Assembly (NCBI RefSeq): GCF_000764305.2
Contig: NW_025946533.1
Coordinates: forward strand, 434,001-498,000
From: Hyalella azteca
Lineage: Eukaryota > Arthropoda > Malacostraca > Amphipoda > Hyalellidae
Length of the DNA stretch: 64,000 nucleotides
Reading direction: 5' to 3'
In this document: one piece after another, positions 50,901 to 61,900 of the stretch
How the letters are laid out: the number at the start of each line of letters is the position of its first letter
Position numbering within the stretch: the stretch's first letter is position 1
Program-made: the position numbers and the translations under genes
Notes under the pieces: model-generated
The model's database searches: none
What the model was told of the DNA's origin: nothing
The model's input: only the letters and a program-made list of their open reading frames with translations

Positions 50901-52507
50901 AAATATACTTCAGAGATTTTTTGTAACTATTTTATGTCAGCCCTGCCTAAACTATAACTTCAACATCAATTTCCACTTTATTGTTAATTTAATTTGCAAA
51001 ATGTATTTTTTCTCAAAGCAAAATATAAAAAGAACCCACATTAGTGTTAAAAAAATTATTATAATGATATTAACACACTGAATGTTTCAGAGACTATAAC
51101 TTGATGTTTTATATTATTTTTGGCAAAAGATCTACTCTAAAGCCCAAATAATCAGTTATAAAAATTTTAGTCATTATCATAAACATGCAGTCAACTGTGT
51201 GAAATGAGGGGAGCCAAGACTGTGGACTCATCTGTTTTGCCATATAACCAGTTGATATTTGAGCTTTTAAAGTAAACTCAGATCTTGGCATACTTAACAA
51301 AAGAAGGATGGTAATGAAGAAAGAAGATCAAACCCTCAAGGTATAAATCATGTTTATAGGCAAAATTCATCCAGACAAATTTTTACAAGTGGGTTTTTTC
51401 CAACACAGTTTTTTAAGCACATCGGTTTTTTTCAATTTTTAATAATTTAGCATCCCTCCTAAAAACTAGTGGAGTTATAAGCCTGGCAAATTTTGAATAT
51501 ATACACTAGTAGTACTCATGAGGTTTGGCACAAATTCAAAGGGCCAAGTGCAATTCTTCAAAAGATATGGGGAAAAACTAAAAAAATTCTAGAGTCTGAG
51601 ACTATACATATAAACATTTCATCACTTCATTTTAAATTGCAACAATACATATACCAAAATAAATACTTGACTTCCTAACCAAATTATTGAAATCAACACT
51701 CCAGCCAAGAAATTTGTGGCCTTTTTGAGTGGACCAAGGGTCTTGACACTGATTTGTATTTTATCTCTTGCATTCACTTAAATCATGATAGCTGGAAGCC
51801 ACTAAGGTAAGCTGGAAGCCACTAAGGTAAGCTGGAAGCCACTAAGGTAAGCTGGAAGCCACTAAGGTAAGCTGGAAGACAATAAGGTAAGCTGGGAGCC
51901 CTAAGGTAAGCTGGAAGCCACTAAGGTAAGCTGGAAGACAATAAGGTAAGCTGGGAGCCCTAAGGTAAGCTGGAAGCCATTCCTTTCCAAACCCATGACC
52001 ATAATTTTATTTGGACTGGCAATAAATAGTTTAAAACTATCCAAGTACTTGAAACTTTTACATGTGTGAGAGTTCAGAAAAAGTTAAGATGAAGGTGAGA
52101 AAAGCAAAAATTTGTCGATTATTGTGTTGACATGGCAAGGAAAAAATATAAAAAATTTATTTATTACACTTCTAACATTTTACTAAGAGGCTTTTTACAC
52201 TCAAGCCAGCTTCTGTAAAATAGTCAACTATTTATTAAATTGTACATTTCTAAAGTCAAAAACTCAAAAAAATATTCCATCCCAGCAAACAAATGGCATT
52301 ATGCTGAACACAGAACTGCACTCATTCCTCATCAGCTTATTTTTATTGGACACTAATGTATGTATAAAGATGGGTTTTAATTCAGAATTATATTCACCAA
52401 ATGTTTTAAAAATATGTACCAACCTCAATATCTTTGCCAGCATTTTTGAACTTGTTGAGCCTATTGGGACCAGGGCTGTTGTCACGAGAGCTTGGAGCAG
52501 CCGACAT
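44662..52507 (-). CDS. Kpna2-like: Importin subunit alpha, KPNA2/Pendulin type (10 coding exons, 544 codons)
   Basis: Adaptor that binds classical nuclear localisation signals in cargo and importin beta at the pore. Exons (minus strand): 52424-52507, 50315-50443, 48850-49061, 48521-48600, 47549-47724, 46796-46934, 46323-46498, 45878-46060, 45470-45652, 44662-44934. They join in phase to 544 residues, close to the family length. The importin-beta-binding domain holds RRRR at 31-34 and KRR at 52-54, the latter the autoinhibitory cluster. Armadillo repeats carry the Trp/Asn pairs W151/N155, W193/N197 and W236/N240 (major NLS site) and W362/N366 and W404/N408 (minor site); W278 pairs with Tyr282, a degenerate repeat. 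The tail is acidic. The order [21 protein letters not shown] and [10 protein letters not shown] resembles vertebrate KPNA2 and fly Pendulin more than the KPNA1/3/6 groups. Introns run from about 225 to 1980 bp; intron 1 holds a 20-bp array. The exon 3 start could be 3 bases earlier (49064). Non-coding 5' exons were not located. Confidence 0.95.
45470..45652 (-). CDS. Kpna2-like: Importin alpha exon 9 (residues 394-454, ARM 8-9)
   Basis: Acceptor GCATTCAG|GGC and donor CTTAAG|GTAAGT; 61 whole codons. W404 and N408 ([12 protein letters not shown]) complete the minor site; DGIANILK begins ARM 9. Confidence 0.96.
45878..46060 (-). CDS. Kpna2-like: Importin alpha exon 8 (residues 333-393, ARM 7)
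   Basis: Acceptor GGAAACAG|ACG and donor GAGCAG|GTGAGC; 61 whole codons. W362 and N366 ([11 protein letters not shown]) belong to the minor NLS site. Confidence 0.96.
46323..46498 (-). CDS. Kpna2-like: Importin alpha exon 7 (residues 274-332, ARM 5-6)
   Basis: Acceptor TTGCAG|CTG and donor GTGCAG|GTTTGT. Contains [14 protein letters not shown] (ARM 5, with Tyr in the usual Asn position) and [16 protein letters not shown] (ARM 6). Confidence 0.96.
46796..46934 (-). CDS. Kpna2-like: Importin alpha exon 6 (residues 228-274, ARM 4)
   Basis: Acceptor GTTGCAG|TTT and donor CAAG|GTATGA; ends in phase 1. Holds [18 protein letters not shown], with W236 and N240. The stretch before it is shorter than in vertebrate KPNA2 by about four residues. 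Confidence 0.96.
47549..47724 (-). CDS. Kpna2-like: Importin alpha exon 5 (residues 169-227, ARM 3)
   Basis: Acceptor TTTCACAG|AAT and donor GCCGAG|GTAAGA; ends in phase 0. Holds [19 protein letters not shown] with W193 and N197 of the major NLS site. Confidence 0.96.
48521..48600 (-). CDS. Kpna2-like: Importin alpha exon 4 (residues 142-169, ARM 2)
   Basis: Acceptor CCTTGCAG|CCC and donor GTTA|GTAAGT. Contains the highly conserved [17 protein letters not shown], with W151 and N155 of the major NLS-binding groove. Confidence 0.96.
48850..49061 (-). CDS. Kpna2-like: Importin alpha exon 3 (residues 72-142, first ARM repeat)
   Basis: Acceptor GACAGCAG|TTC (or GACAG|CAG three bases earlier) and donor GATAA|GTGAGT; ends in phase 2. 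Encodes the linker to the ARM domain and the first repeat, with the family pattern [20 protein letters not shown]. The exon starts at 49061 or 49064, giving a one-glutamine difference. Confidence 0.92.
49062..50314 (-). other. Importin alpha intron 2, nothing special seen
   Basis: An AT-rich intron of 1,253 bases between two phase-0 exons. No repeat or embedded gene is recognised. Introns 44,935-45,469, 46,935-47,548 and 47,725-48,520 (535-800 bp) are likewise plain. Confidence 0.7.
50315..50443 (-). CDS. Kpna2-like: Importin alpha exon 2 (residues 29-71, IBB domain)
   Basis: Acceptor TTTATCTAG|GAA and donor CAG|GTATG; 43 whole codons. It holds the arginine tract at 31-34, ELRKAKKDD, and the KRRNV motif at 52-56 that mimics an NLS. 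Thr62-Ser63-Pro64 resembles a proline-directed kinase site; that use is inference. Confidence 0.95.
50666..50700. repeat. 12-bp perfect hairpin in importin alpha intron 1
   Basis: ccatagcaatag (50666-50677), an 11-base loop, then ctattgctatgg (50689-50700). It lies about 220 bp downstream, in gene orientation 5', of exon 2. It may be incidental. Confidence 0.7.
51789..51979. repeat. 20-bp minisatellite in importin alpha intron 1
   Basis: The unit aagctggaagccactaaggt repeats about 9.5 times. Variants gaagacaataaggt and gggagccctaaggt occur in the same order twice, so part of the array was duplicated as a block of about 58 bp. Each plus-strand unit contains aaggtaagc, an excellent 5' splice-site consensus, but on the strand opposite to importin alpha. 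Confidence 0.93.
52424..52507 (-). CDS. Kpna2-like: Importin alpha exon 1 (residues 1-28)
   Basis: ATG at 52507-52505; codons run to a donor GAG|GTTGGT at 52424/52423, ending in phase 0. It encodes the start [13 protein letters not shown] and the [11 protein letters not shown] segment seen in KPNA2-type proteins. A possible acceptor (aaatttag, then ttgactaac) lies just 5' of the ATG on the minus strand, hinting at an upstream non-coding exon. Confidence 0.9.
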
Positions 52508-53280
52508 GTTGGTATGTTAGTCAACTAAATTTACACAATCAAACAAGAATTATCTGAAACAGAATAATTGCAATATTATTTTACATTAATGATTAATGCA
52601 AAAGGTTATTACCACTACCAGTTATACTGGAAAACATTTTTTTTATCATTCAATCCATTATGGATATTAAGTGGATTGCTGGAGAAAATTAGTAAAACAA
52701 ATTATCAGAGAGCTAAGAATGAAGCTCTTTAACAGGTCAAGAATTGTACAGAGGAATTACAAAGGGAAAAGGATCCATGAACAGATATAATATGAAACTT
52801 ATATATCTCAAAAACTTGTATGGTGTAAACATTTTCAAGAGAAGTATTCATGACAATACAATTTCATCAAGAATCTTCAAAACCAGCTCAATGATCAGTC
52901 TAAAATTTCCTAACCCAAGTGTTACTAAGAAAGTGACTGGACTTGACAAGATAATTTTCTAACCCATCACCTTTCTAACATGCACATAAATTTCTTCTGT
53001 GCCTGCACAAATTTCTGGTTTACTAAATGAATCATAGTTTTCACAGAAATTTTGGAGATCAAACGACTCAAGTTGAATTTAAAATCTTACAGCTCCATGT
53101 ATTGGAAATACATTCTTTACCAAAAAAATCTAGAATACCTATCTTATTGTCTAGCTAGTTACCAAGCTCCAGCTACAGTCAATGCCACTAACTTCAGTCT
53201 TTACCACAGTACTTTTGTTGCCAGCCTTCAAAAGAAACAATCTATTTTAACCCTTTACGCCCTGGCATGACGAATTTGTC

Positions 53281-53590
53281 ACACAGAAAAAAACATTGGT
53301 TTTCCAACAATTTCACGTTTTCTGTCATTTTTTCGAAAAATTTACATGAATAAAAAAAGTCTTAGATTTATTTTTTAAATATGTGTACCAAGTTTCAAAG
53401 TTATCAGTCGGTAAGTAACCGAAATAAAATTTCCAATTTCCAATGGCAATGTCCAATTTCTTATGGAAATTCTATTTCAGTTAATTACTGACAGATAACT
53501 TTGAAACTTGGTACACATATGTAAAAGATAAATCAATTATTTTCTTGTTCATGGGAATTTTTCCAAAAAAGTGAAAGAAAATGTGAAATT
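53281..53590. repeat. Internal fold-back within the TTAA-flanked element
   Basis: tatgtgtaccaagtttcaaa with gttatc at about 53382-53407 is the exact reverse complement of gataactttgaaacttggtac with acata at about 53492-53517; weaker complementarity extends outward on both sides (caatttcacgttttctgtca against gacaaaa and gaaaatgtgaaatt). The RNA of either strand could form a long hairpin. Confidence 0.8.
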
Positions 53591-53997
53591 CTTAGAAAAC
53601 TGACAAAAAGGGGGTACTGTAGAAATCTATCACCTCCTATGATTTTTGAGCTACAACATCGAGACGCATATCATTCGATGCGTAAGGACCATATCTATCG
53701 ATTGGTTCTTGCTGTTTTTCAAAATTCTAATTTTTGTGGGTGGGGTGGGCATTTTTCAAAAAAATTGGTTTCTCCCCCCTCCCTTTTGAATTTCCCCTTC
53801 CCTTTTTTCAAAATATTTTCAAAACTATAACGAAAATGAAAAAAAGCTTCGACCAATCTCTAGATATTTTATTTGCAAATCGAACGGTATATTACTCATT
53901 GCTGTTAGGCCTGTAGCTTAAAAACTCTGGGAGGAGATAGGTTTGCAGTGACAATAAGTGTGAATGTTCAGTAGGGCGCGACAAAGTCCCGAGCCCC

Positions 53998-54205
53998 TCA
54001 AAATAGGCATTCAAGGTGACATAGATGCAAGAGTAGACATTACTGGAGCCGAAATTCAGTCAAGGATGGTGGGAACGACTGCATGAGCACCATCCCACAC
54101 ATCAAAATAGGCATTCAAGGTGACATGGATGCAAGACTAGACATTACTGGAGCCGAAATTCAGTCCAGGATGGTGGGAACGACTGCATGAGCACCATCCC
54201 ACACA
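53998..54205. repeat. 104-bp tandem duplication
   Basis: Two head-to-tail copies starting tcaaaataggcattcaaggt at 53998 and 54102 differ at only about three bases. Low divergence suggests a recent duplication inside the mobile element. Each copy contains ggatggtgggaacg and gcaccatcccac, a small inverted motif. Confidence 0.92.
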
Positions 54206-54473
54206 ACAGCAGCCGGGTAACTAAAGAGCAGCGTCTTCAGGTTGTCTATTTATGTGCCCGACCAGTAATTTTTGCCCATATAAAATGTTAAAGAACTCCC
54301 CCACGGTGCCACCCCTAACCCTTTCACGAACTGTCGTCAAGGCATAAATCAACATACAGAGACGATTTTGGTACCGTTGGATAGGTCAGAATGTCAGCTT
54401 TGAAGTGAGACTTAAAACCGAAAAAGTGAATTTTACGATTTTCATCCCAGAAATTCAGGGTGTAAAGGGTTAA

Positions 54474-57400
54474 TAACAATACCAGGCCACAACTTTCTAG
54501 CATGATCAAAAAATCTTGTTTGTTCTTAGGTGGCCATTGAATGCTAGGTACGAATTGTAATTCTGAACATGACTAGTAATACTATTTACAATTACATTTT
54601 ACACAATATTTAACAAGCGGCGAGTTAAGTGCAGTAGCTGCCGAGTGCCAAGTGGCAAATCCTGTGTTGTTTATCCAAAGTAATGACAAATTTATAATAA
54701 TAGACTAGGGGATTTTTTGACTCAGACTTAATGAGATATTTTTACTCACTACTCAGTTCAGTTTAAATTGCCTTAGGCTTATGTAGTAAAAAGTTTGTTC
54801 GCTATCCTATGGGACTGGGAGTAAATAGTAAGGGCTTGCCAAATCACAGAGGTCAAGAAAATACTCTCATTTTCCACCGGCACCATGAAATGATGAAAGG
54901 TTTAGCTTTTTTCATGGCTGTAAAATTTCAATCAAATGAATCAATTTTCATTTGATTATTGACTAAACTACCTCATTCATTGACAAGATAAACTAGTCAA
55001 ATGGCAAATCTACCACTAAAAATGTTAGTGTTACTGTGGAGGCATCAAAGTCCTAATCAAACCCAAGAAATTTTAGTTAGTAATCTATCGATCAAAATCA
55101 TCAAATACAGTGTAATCATTCTGCATCCTGAATTTGAATAGGTAAAACTTGAGAAGTTGAGGATGACGGACACACTGAAACTGAGTTTAAAACTGAAATG
55201 CGAGAATGAGCGTACACGCCGAACAACGATACCTACTGTGAAGACCTTAGCAAAGTCTACGACTACAACTACAAGGCATGTATTGTAATGAAGATATAAC
55301 AAACGGATATACATTCCATATTCATAGTTCGTAGAGAAGAATTTCAAATGCAATATTAACCGAATTTATGTAACATCAACGGAGAACGGATCGTGCTCAC
55401 CAACATCGATTCTAATTCAGCTCGTATGCACGTGCTGAAAGAAAGACTGTTCGAGACAAAACTTACTAACAGAATTTGAGAAGAAAGTCAATAATCTAGT
55501 TGCAAAAATTTGTAATTCGGATAGTTTGGATTCAATATCATGTTCAATCTCCTTTTTGGGAAAATAAACATGTTTTGCAGTGCATGTGTTGAGAAAAATG
55601 TGTTTATTAAGAATACATATTTCATAAATTTGGCTTTTCTTGCTCATTTGAAAAATCCCACGTAAAAACGCAAACATGATTGGATATTTTAAAACATGCA
55701 TCCGAGTGATGTTGAGTTATCTTAAAAAATACACTACACAACTGAATGACCACTTTTATTAATTTATAATTTTACAAGAAAATACTAATACATTGTATAT
55801 ATATGAGTCTAAAACGCATCGTAAGAATATTTGAACGCCAGCAAGTCATTACAAATTTGCACTCGCATATGCGCGCACGACTACATTTGATATAACATTT
55901 TACAAGTAAGAAATTCTTCAATGGTGTGCAGCTAAAACTTATTACATTAAAATATAGTAACGTAACTTCTTTTTATGCTCCAACCGCCTTGGGATTCATT
56001 ATTTGGTGCGAATTTTCATTGCAGATGTTGCAAGCTAACTCTGTCAAAGCGAAACCGATCTTGATCAAATTTAAAACGAAGCTACTGTCACAATATATTA
56101 ATGAATAAAAAATATTAAATTAGTAGGAGCTAGAAGTACATGATACGGCTTAACATTTTTTAGCACTAATTTTACAAATCGTTCAGGTATGGCATTATTT
56201 TATTTAAAGGTGCAACAGCAACTTGAAAGTTTTAAAGCGCGAGCGCGTTTTTAAAGAATTGTTGCCATTCGTCGTGATTTTTATTAAATTTTGTCATTAC
56301 AGAACAAGATTAACTTTATTCTTTTTTTGGCGTTCACTATACTTTATTATAATTTACCACCTTCATTTAATTCTGGCAATTCGATCACCGTGCCGTTTGA
56401 TGATTACTAAAGACGGTTACCATCACTGCTAAACTACTTGCAGGTTTCACTGCTTCTAGGGTTAATTTTTAACATTAATACGGAGATAACCTTCGGACGC
56501 GTTTAGCATGTGCTCGTTTTCAGTCACACCATATAAGTGAAACCAGCACATATTCATTTTCAGTATGGTTGTCTAAGGGCTAAAATTTCGACGCATTAGA
56601 ACTGAATGATTTTAAAGAACTTTTGATAGTTGATGCACTGTGTTACACACCGCTGTGAAGTGAATTTCTACCGCATTGATAATTTTACCTAATGCATTAC
56701 TTTTACTTCTAAGCATTAAGTAGTAGCCCAAGTAGCGCGTCCATACATTCTACCGTGAAATATGAATGCAAATTAATTGCAATACAGCTAATTTAAACAG
56801 ACGTGCAGATGTGCTTCCAACATGAAAAATGGTTGTAACGTAAACTCACGGTTTTCAAGATCATAGAGATCCATCGATGCTAGGCAGAAGCCTAGCCGAA
56901 TAGTAATATTCGCAATTTCTGAGTAAGCCTATGGGCGGAGGGATTTTTTGAATTGTTGTAGTTTGCAAGCATTTAAATGTATTTGTTAAAATTCGAGTTG
57001 CTTCGAAGACAGTCCTCATGCTATAAGTATATTTTCTACAACAAAATCATTAGAAAATTTAGTGACAGAATAGATTGATCTGAATACTTTTCCGAGGGCG
57101 GTTCTGAAAAAAAATCTGTAAAACCACACACATAAACCCAAATAGTATTTGGTAATTCAGAAATTCGATAATTCGAAGCAAGATGAGATGAGCTTGACTT
57201 GCACATTTTCAGCAAAACCTTAGAAAATAATAAGAGCACCCATGGGTTCCAATATAGCATTGATTTGTCATCAATTACGCAAGTAGATTCAACACTACAT
57301 CAAAACTTGATTCGATTAATGCAACTTCAATAGGATCAAGGATTATATAATTGTTTGATGTTAAATGTATTTAGTTCTCCAGCGACTTCAGGCAAGGTTT

Positions 57401-58686
57401 TGTTTTTCGACCGCTGCATGGAAATTACAGGCAACAACTGAACAAATGTACCAGAAAAATATTCCCTTAAATTAATACATTTCATGATGTGAAGTATTCA
57501 CTCAAAAACTGTAGAAATTTAATTACTTTCATCATTCAGATACAAACATTGGAAGAGAATCCAAAACGTGTTCACTACTAATGAAATTTTTCAAATCCCA
57601 CATATAAATTAAGCTGCACTCTTCGTCCATGATGAATAGGGTTCAGCGCTCCTTAAACCAAGGATACACTGTAAGTGTGACGTCTCAAACATCAACTTTG
57701 GCACATTAAACCAAGCAGAAGTAAAGTGATACAATCAATTACAAACTACAACGAGATTATAAATACAGTTTCGCATTACATTCATCAACGGACTACGAGG
57801 TTAATAAACCATGACTAGAGGGACGAAATATCCAATGCTACTCCACTGAACTCAATAATGAGGACGCTGCACCATAAAAAACTAATCCCGTTCTAACATG
57901 CTAAGATTAAAAAATGTCTGGTCAAATCACCAGGCGCTTGCGTAAGTATTGAAATCGTAATTGATACACAAAGTCACAAACTGATCCAAGCATGCAAAAT
58001 TAGACGTAATTGATTATAAAACCTCATTGCCTATGTTTCCACGATCACCAGTAGCCAGATTTATGAAAGTTCTTCACACAACGTTAATTAATTATTATGT
58101 AAAACATTTGTATCCTGTGTGTACAGCAGAACATTGTGAAGAAATGTGACGGTCAGACAAATTGACAAGATATTAACGTCGTTAGTTTCACGACATAAAT
58201 TACACATAATTAGATGCATAGAGAAATGTCAATACGGTGACCTACATTTGCACGGCAACAAGCAGCTAACAGTCGGCGTTTGTAGCTGTAGAACCGGAAG
58301 GCCCTATATTTTCGAAAATCACAGTTAGGGAATGCGAGCCTTTTACTTACTTTCATAAGTAGCAATGCTACTAAGCAATCACTTCAAATGTTGTTACGAT
58401 ACAACGGAAATTTAAATAAGACAAAACCTACAATACAAATATCATGATATACAAATCGTCAAAAAAGATTGCAGCTTCAAGTTAGAATCTATAATTTAAT
58501 TTATTACTATTAAACATTGTATCAAATTCATACAAAAATAAAAAAAAATTATAACTACCAATAACTTGATAGTATATTATAGGAAGCATCGCATTCCGAA
58601 TATTCATTTAATACTACTCACCAAATAATAGATATTTATCTGCATTAGAACGTATATGATGTATTTCACTATACTGATTCAGCATA
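54474..58686. other. Region between importin alpha and ric8
   Basis: It should contain the importin alpha promoter and any non-coding first exon on the minus strand, and ends at the ric8 3' end. A donor-like cacagtag|gtatcg on the minus strand near 55231-55240 in a slightly GC-richer patch (55190-55280) is a possible leader exon, unproven. Other frames (55417-55701 minus and 56223-56432 plus) are unrecognised. Confidence 0.4.
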
Positions 58687-58692
58687 TTTATT
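58687..58692 (-). terminator. Polyadenylation signal candidate for ric8
   Basis: AATAAA on the minus strand (tttatt on the plus) about 110 bases downstream of the ric8 stop codon, a normal position for a compact 3' UTR. Confidence 0.5.
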
Positions 58693-58800
58693 TAAGAACG
58701 AGTGTTATATGAACAGATGTACACGGGATGTAGTCGGAATATTACTCAACAAAATGATGTTAAGAACCACAGTATTGTGATCAAATTATCATCATAGGAT

Positions 58801-58945
58801 CTAGTCAGAGTCAGAGTGTTGGTCGTCAGGCTGGGGGTCGGTGCTGGCGCGAGTGAAGCATGCGCTGTCCTGCAGCTGCATGACGTGCTCCAGCGGCTGC
58901 GGCTTGCCGTCTGCACCAACGCCGCACGGCTTGATATCACCTGAC
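58801..58945 (-). CDS. ric8: ric8 last coding exon
   Basis: Acceptor GCAATCAG|GTC and stop TAG at 58803-58801. Encodes [27 protein letters not shown] and a [12 protein letters not shown] acidic end, matching the RIC8A C-terminus pattern (LQDA-C ... DSD). Confidence 0.9.
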
Positions 58946-61900
58946 CTGATTGCATAAATTCTGCTCCCATTCACCGTTATTTATTCAATTTACCGTTAAC
59001 CATAATGTGCACCGACATTTTTTTCTTCACTGAGAGGAATCTTCAACGGAGTTCGCTATTACGAGGGGCATCCGGAAAGTAGTACCAGTTTGGGAATTGA
59101 ACAAAAGGAAGTAAATATGAACAAATGTAGACATGTTTCTTGAAAAGAACATGTATTACACTACTACTCTACATAGTCTCTGGACAAAGTTAAGCATTTG
59201 TCGTATCGTGTCACGAGTTTTTGAATGCCAGTGTCGTATTCCTCCGCCGCCATTGTTTCTGGGATTGGCAAGGTGTATTGCTCATTGATTTCATGACCTG
59301 TGGAGACACAATCAATGCCAATGCATATTGTGAAACATTAATGCATTTTGTGCAACGTTGTCTACTGGCATCATTTTCCTGCACGATGATGCCAGGCCAC
59401 ATACGGCTCAGATAACACAACTTCTCCAAAAATTCAAGTGGGAAATTTTCGACCATCCACCTTACAGTCCGGACTTGGATCCTTTCAGATATTCATCGGT
59501 TTCCGAAACTCAAGGACTTCCTGGCAGGGACAAAGTTTCAAAATGACGAAGAACTGCAAGAACATGCGACTACGTATCTCAATACACTGGCGGAGGAAGC
59601 ATATGACACTGGCATACAAAAACTTGTGACACGATACAACAAATGCTTAAATTTGTCCGGAGATTATGTCGAGAAATAGTGTAATACATGTTCTTTTCAA
59701 TAAACATGTTTACATTTGTTAATATTTATTTCCTTTTGTTCAATTACCAAATAGGTACTAGGTACTTTCCGGATGCCCCTCGTAACATTAGTTGCAGCAT
59801 CTCAAATCCTGCTCACTCACCTTTGTGGTCGGAAATTATTCGATACTGAGACAGTTCATGGCAATGAGTGGCTTTAAATTTATGCAACTTGTTCCTTATT
59901 AACAGCAGGAGGTCCTTTCATTAATTACAACAGCAAGATCTAATGAGAAATGTCAGATATAATTCATTCATGATGAGATCCAATATATTTAAGAAAATTA
60001 ATTTGTTTATAACATAAGAACAATGCTAAAATAAGAGAGGGCAACCAAATAACAACACCAATTGATATTAGCAGGAGCATGAAAAAATAAATCTATGCAT
60101 TAAGGAAAGACATGCATGGAATAAAATTTCATTTTGCCGATGATATCAAGTCATCTTGTTTGTCTTGCATACACCAAAAAATCAAGTTCGGTAAATTCTT
60201 GCAGAAACTTATGAACAGAATACGGTTGTTTTCATATACTTGGATGATAAATGTAGTAGAAAGTTCTTTATTGAAAGCAAATTCTATCCCATGTTATTTG
60301 TTTATGATCCTAGGCCTTAATTATCATTCACATTTAGAAGACTAATAGCGTTGGATTTCACAACAAATTACCTGATGAGTTTATCCAAGGTATTGACCAG
60401 CTTGATGGCTTCATATTCTTTCTGCTCCTCGGACATGTTCTCCATGGGGTTAGGCCGGACAGGCTCATAGCACCCGGTCACAGGGTTTACCCTGCAACAA
60501 TCCTCAGCACAATTACTTGAACATTATTGTATATTTACCCTGCAACAAACTTTAGTATAATTACTCGAACATTATCGTAAAGCTACCTCGCAACAAACCA
60601 CTGTATAATTATTTGAGCATTAACGCTCGTAAAAAATGCAGTTTTCAAGTTAGGAAGGAAAAAGTTTCTCAAAAATAAATTTCAAGGCTACCGTACTTGC
60701 ATAATGTAATTGAGTAAATATAGTTATCATTAAATTTACGTTATCAAGTGACTTTAGACTTGAGTAGGGAGGCAAAAAAATATACAATGTTATCGCTTTC
60801 TTTTCCCGTCGTCCTTCCGGACCTTGGAGCTTCAGAGACATTGAGACCAAATGAAAATTCCAGTTCTAAATGCATAAGGCATCCGATCTGAATGTTTATC
60901 AATTACCATCTCCCCATACACCAACATAATCTATCAACACAATGCATTAAATGCATAAGGCTTCCGATATGAATGATCATCAATTAACATCTCTCAATAC
61001 ACCAATATAATCCAGTAACACAATGTATGTGACCAATACTTTCAGGCATGAGAAAAGATAAAGCAACTGGACTCACATATGTCGCACTCTATGGTACTCT
61101 TCAGTGTCGCTGTCCTCAGACTCTGACTGCTCGTGTGTCTCGGTGCTCAGCTCACCGCCTGCCAGCAGCCCCAGCGACGCCAGCAAACCAGCGCAGTTGC
61201 CGTACCCGCTGTACTTGATCAGACGCTCCACTGTGAGGCAAATATGCCTTAAGGCTATTCAATTCTCTCTACACCCACCGTTTGACAGTAGCGAGTGGAA
61301 TGATTTCTAAGTATTTGGAAATATAGTTGCACTAAATCAAAAACTGGCCTTGAACTTGTTTAGCACATACTATACTACAATAATAAAACTAAAAACTTTT
61401 CAGTCACCATAGTAGTTACATACTGAAAGTACCACCATTCATGAGTTTAACACATACACTGACGAGTTGAAAGCTTTGACAAATAATCCGTCAATATCCG
61501 CGACGGCATTTGCTATCAGCTGACATAAACATACAGATTGGCATCCTCAACAATTGTACTCACCGCTCTGCTTGCACAGCACAAAAAGCAGCGTAGCAGA
61601 GAGATGCTTCAGCTCCATGACAGGTGAAGTCATGAGCTTGACTAGCCGACCTCTGAGGCTGTTGCCCTCTTCAGGGCGATGAGTCACGTCCTTGAGAGGC
61701 GGCAGAACGCGCTGTCTCACAAACTGCCTCACCTTACTGCTACTTTGGCACACAGTCACCAGCATCGTCAACACAGGCGTCAGGTTCTCGCTGCTCTGAG
61801 CTTCACCCTGACCAGTGAGTCTGTACTTTAAAAACTCAATGAATTGCAACAACTTGTTCAGCTAATGTCATATAGGGATTTGTAGTGAAAATTCTGGCGC

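Larger units (their letters stand above)
53251..54469. mobile_element. Non-autonomous piggyBac-like element (TTAA-flanked, 1,219 bp)
   Basis: The ends are ccctttacgccctg (53251-53264) and cagggtgtaaaggg (54456-54469), inverted repeats matching at 13 of 14 positions, each flanked by TTAA (53247-53250 and 54470-54473). TTAA duplication and CCC..GGG ends are hallmarks of the piggyBac superfamily. Inside are a fold-back (53281-53590) and a 104-bp direct duplication (53998-54205). No transposase frame is recognised, so it would need a helper elsewhere. Confidence 0.8.

Noticed and set aside
58746..58970. Minus-strand frame starting at a Met in the ric8 last exon region
   Set aside because: Wrong frame; the frame ending ...DDQHSDSD and TAG at 58801 matches Ric-8 and joins the upstream exon in phase.
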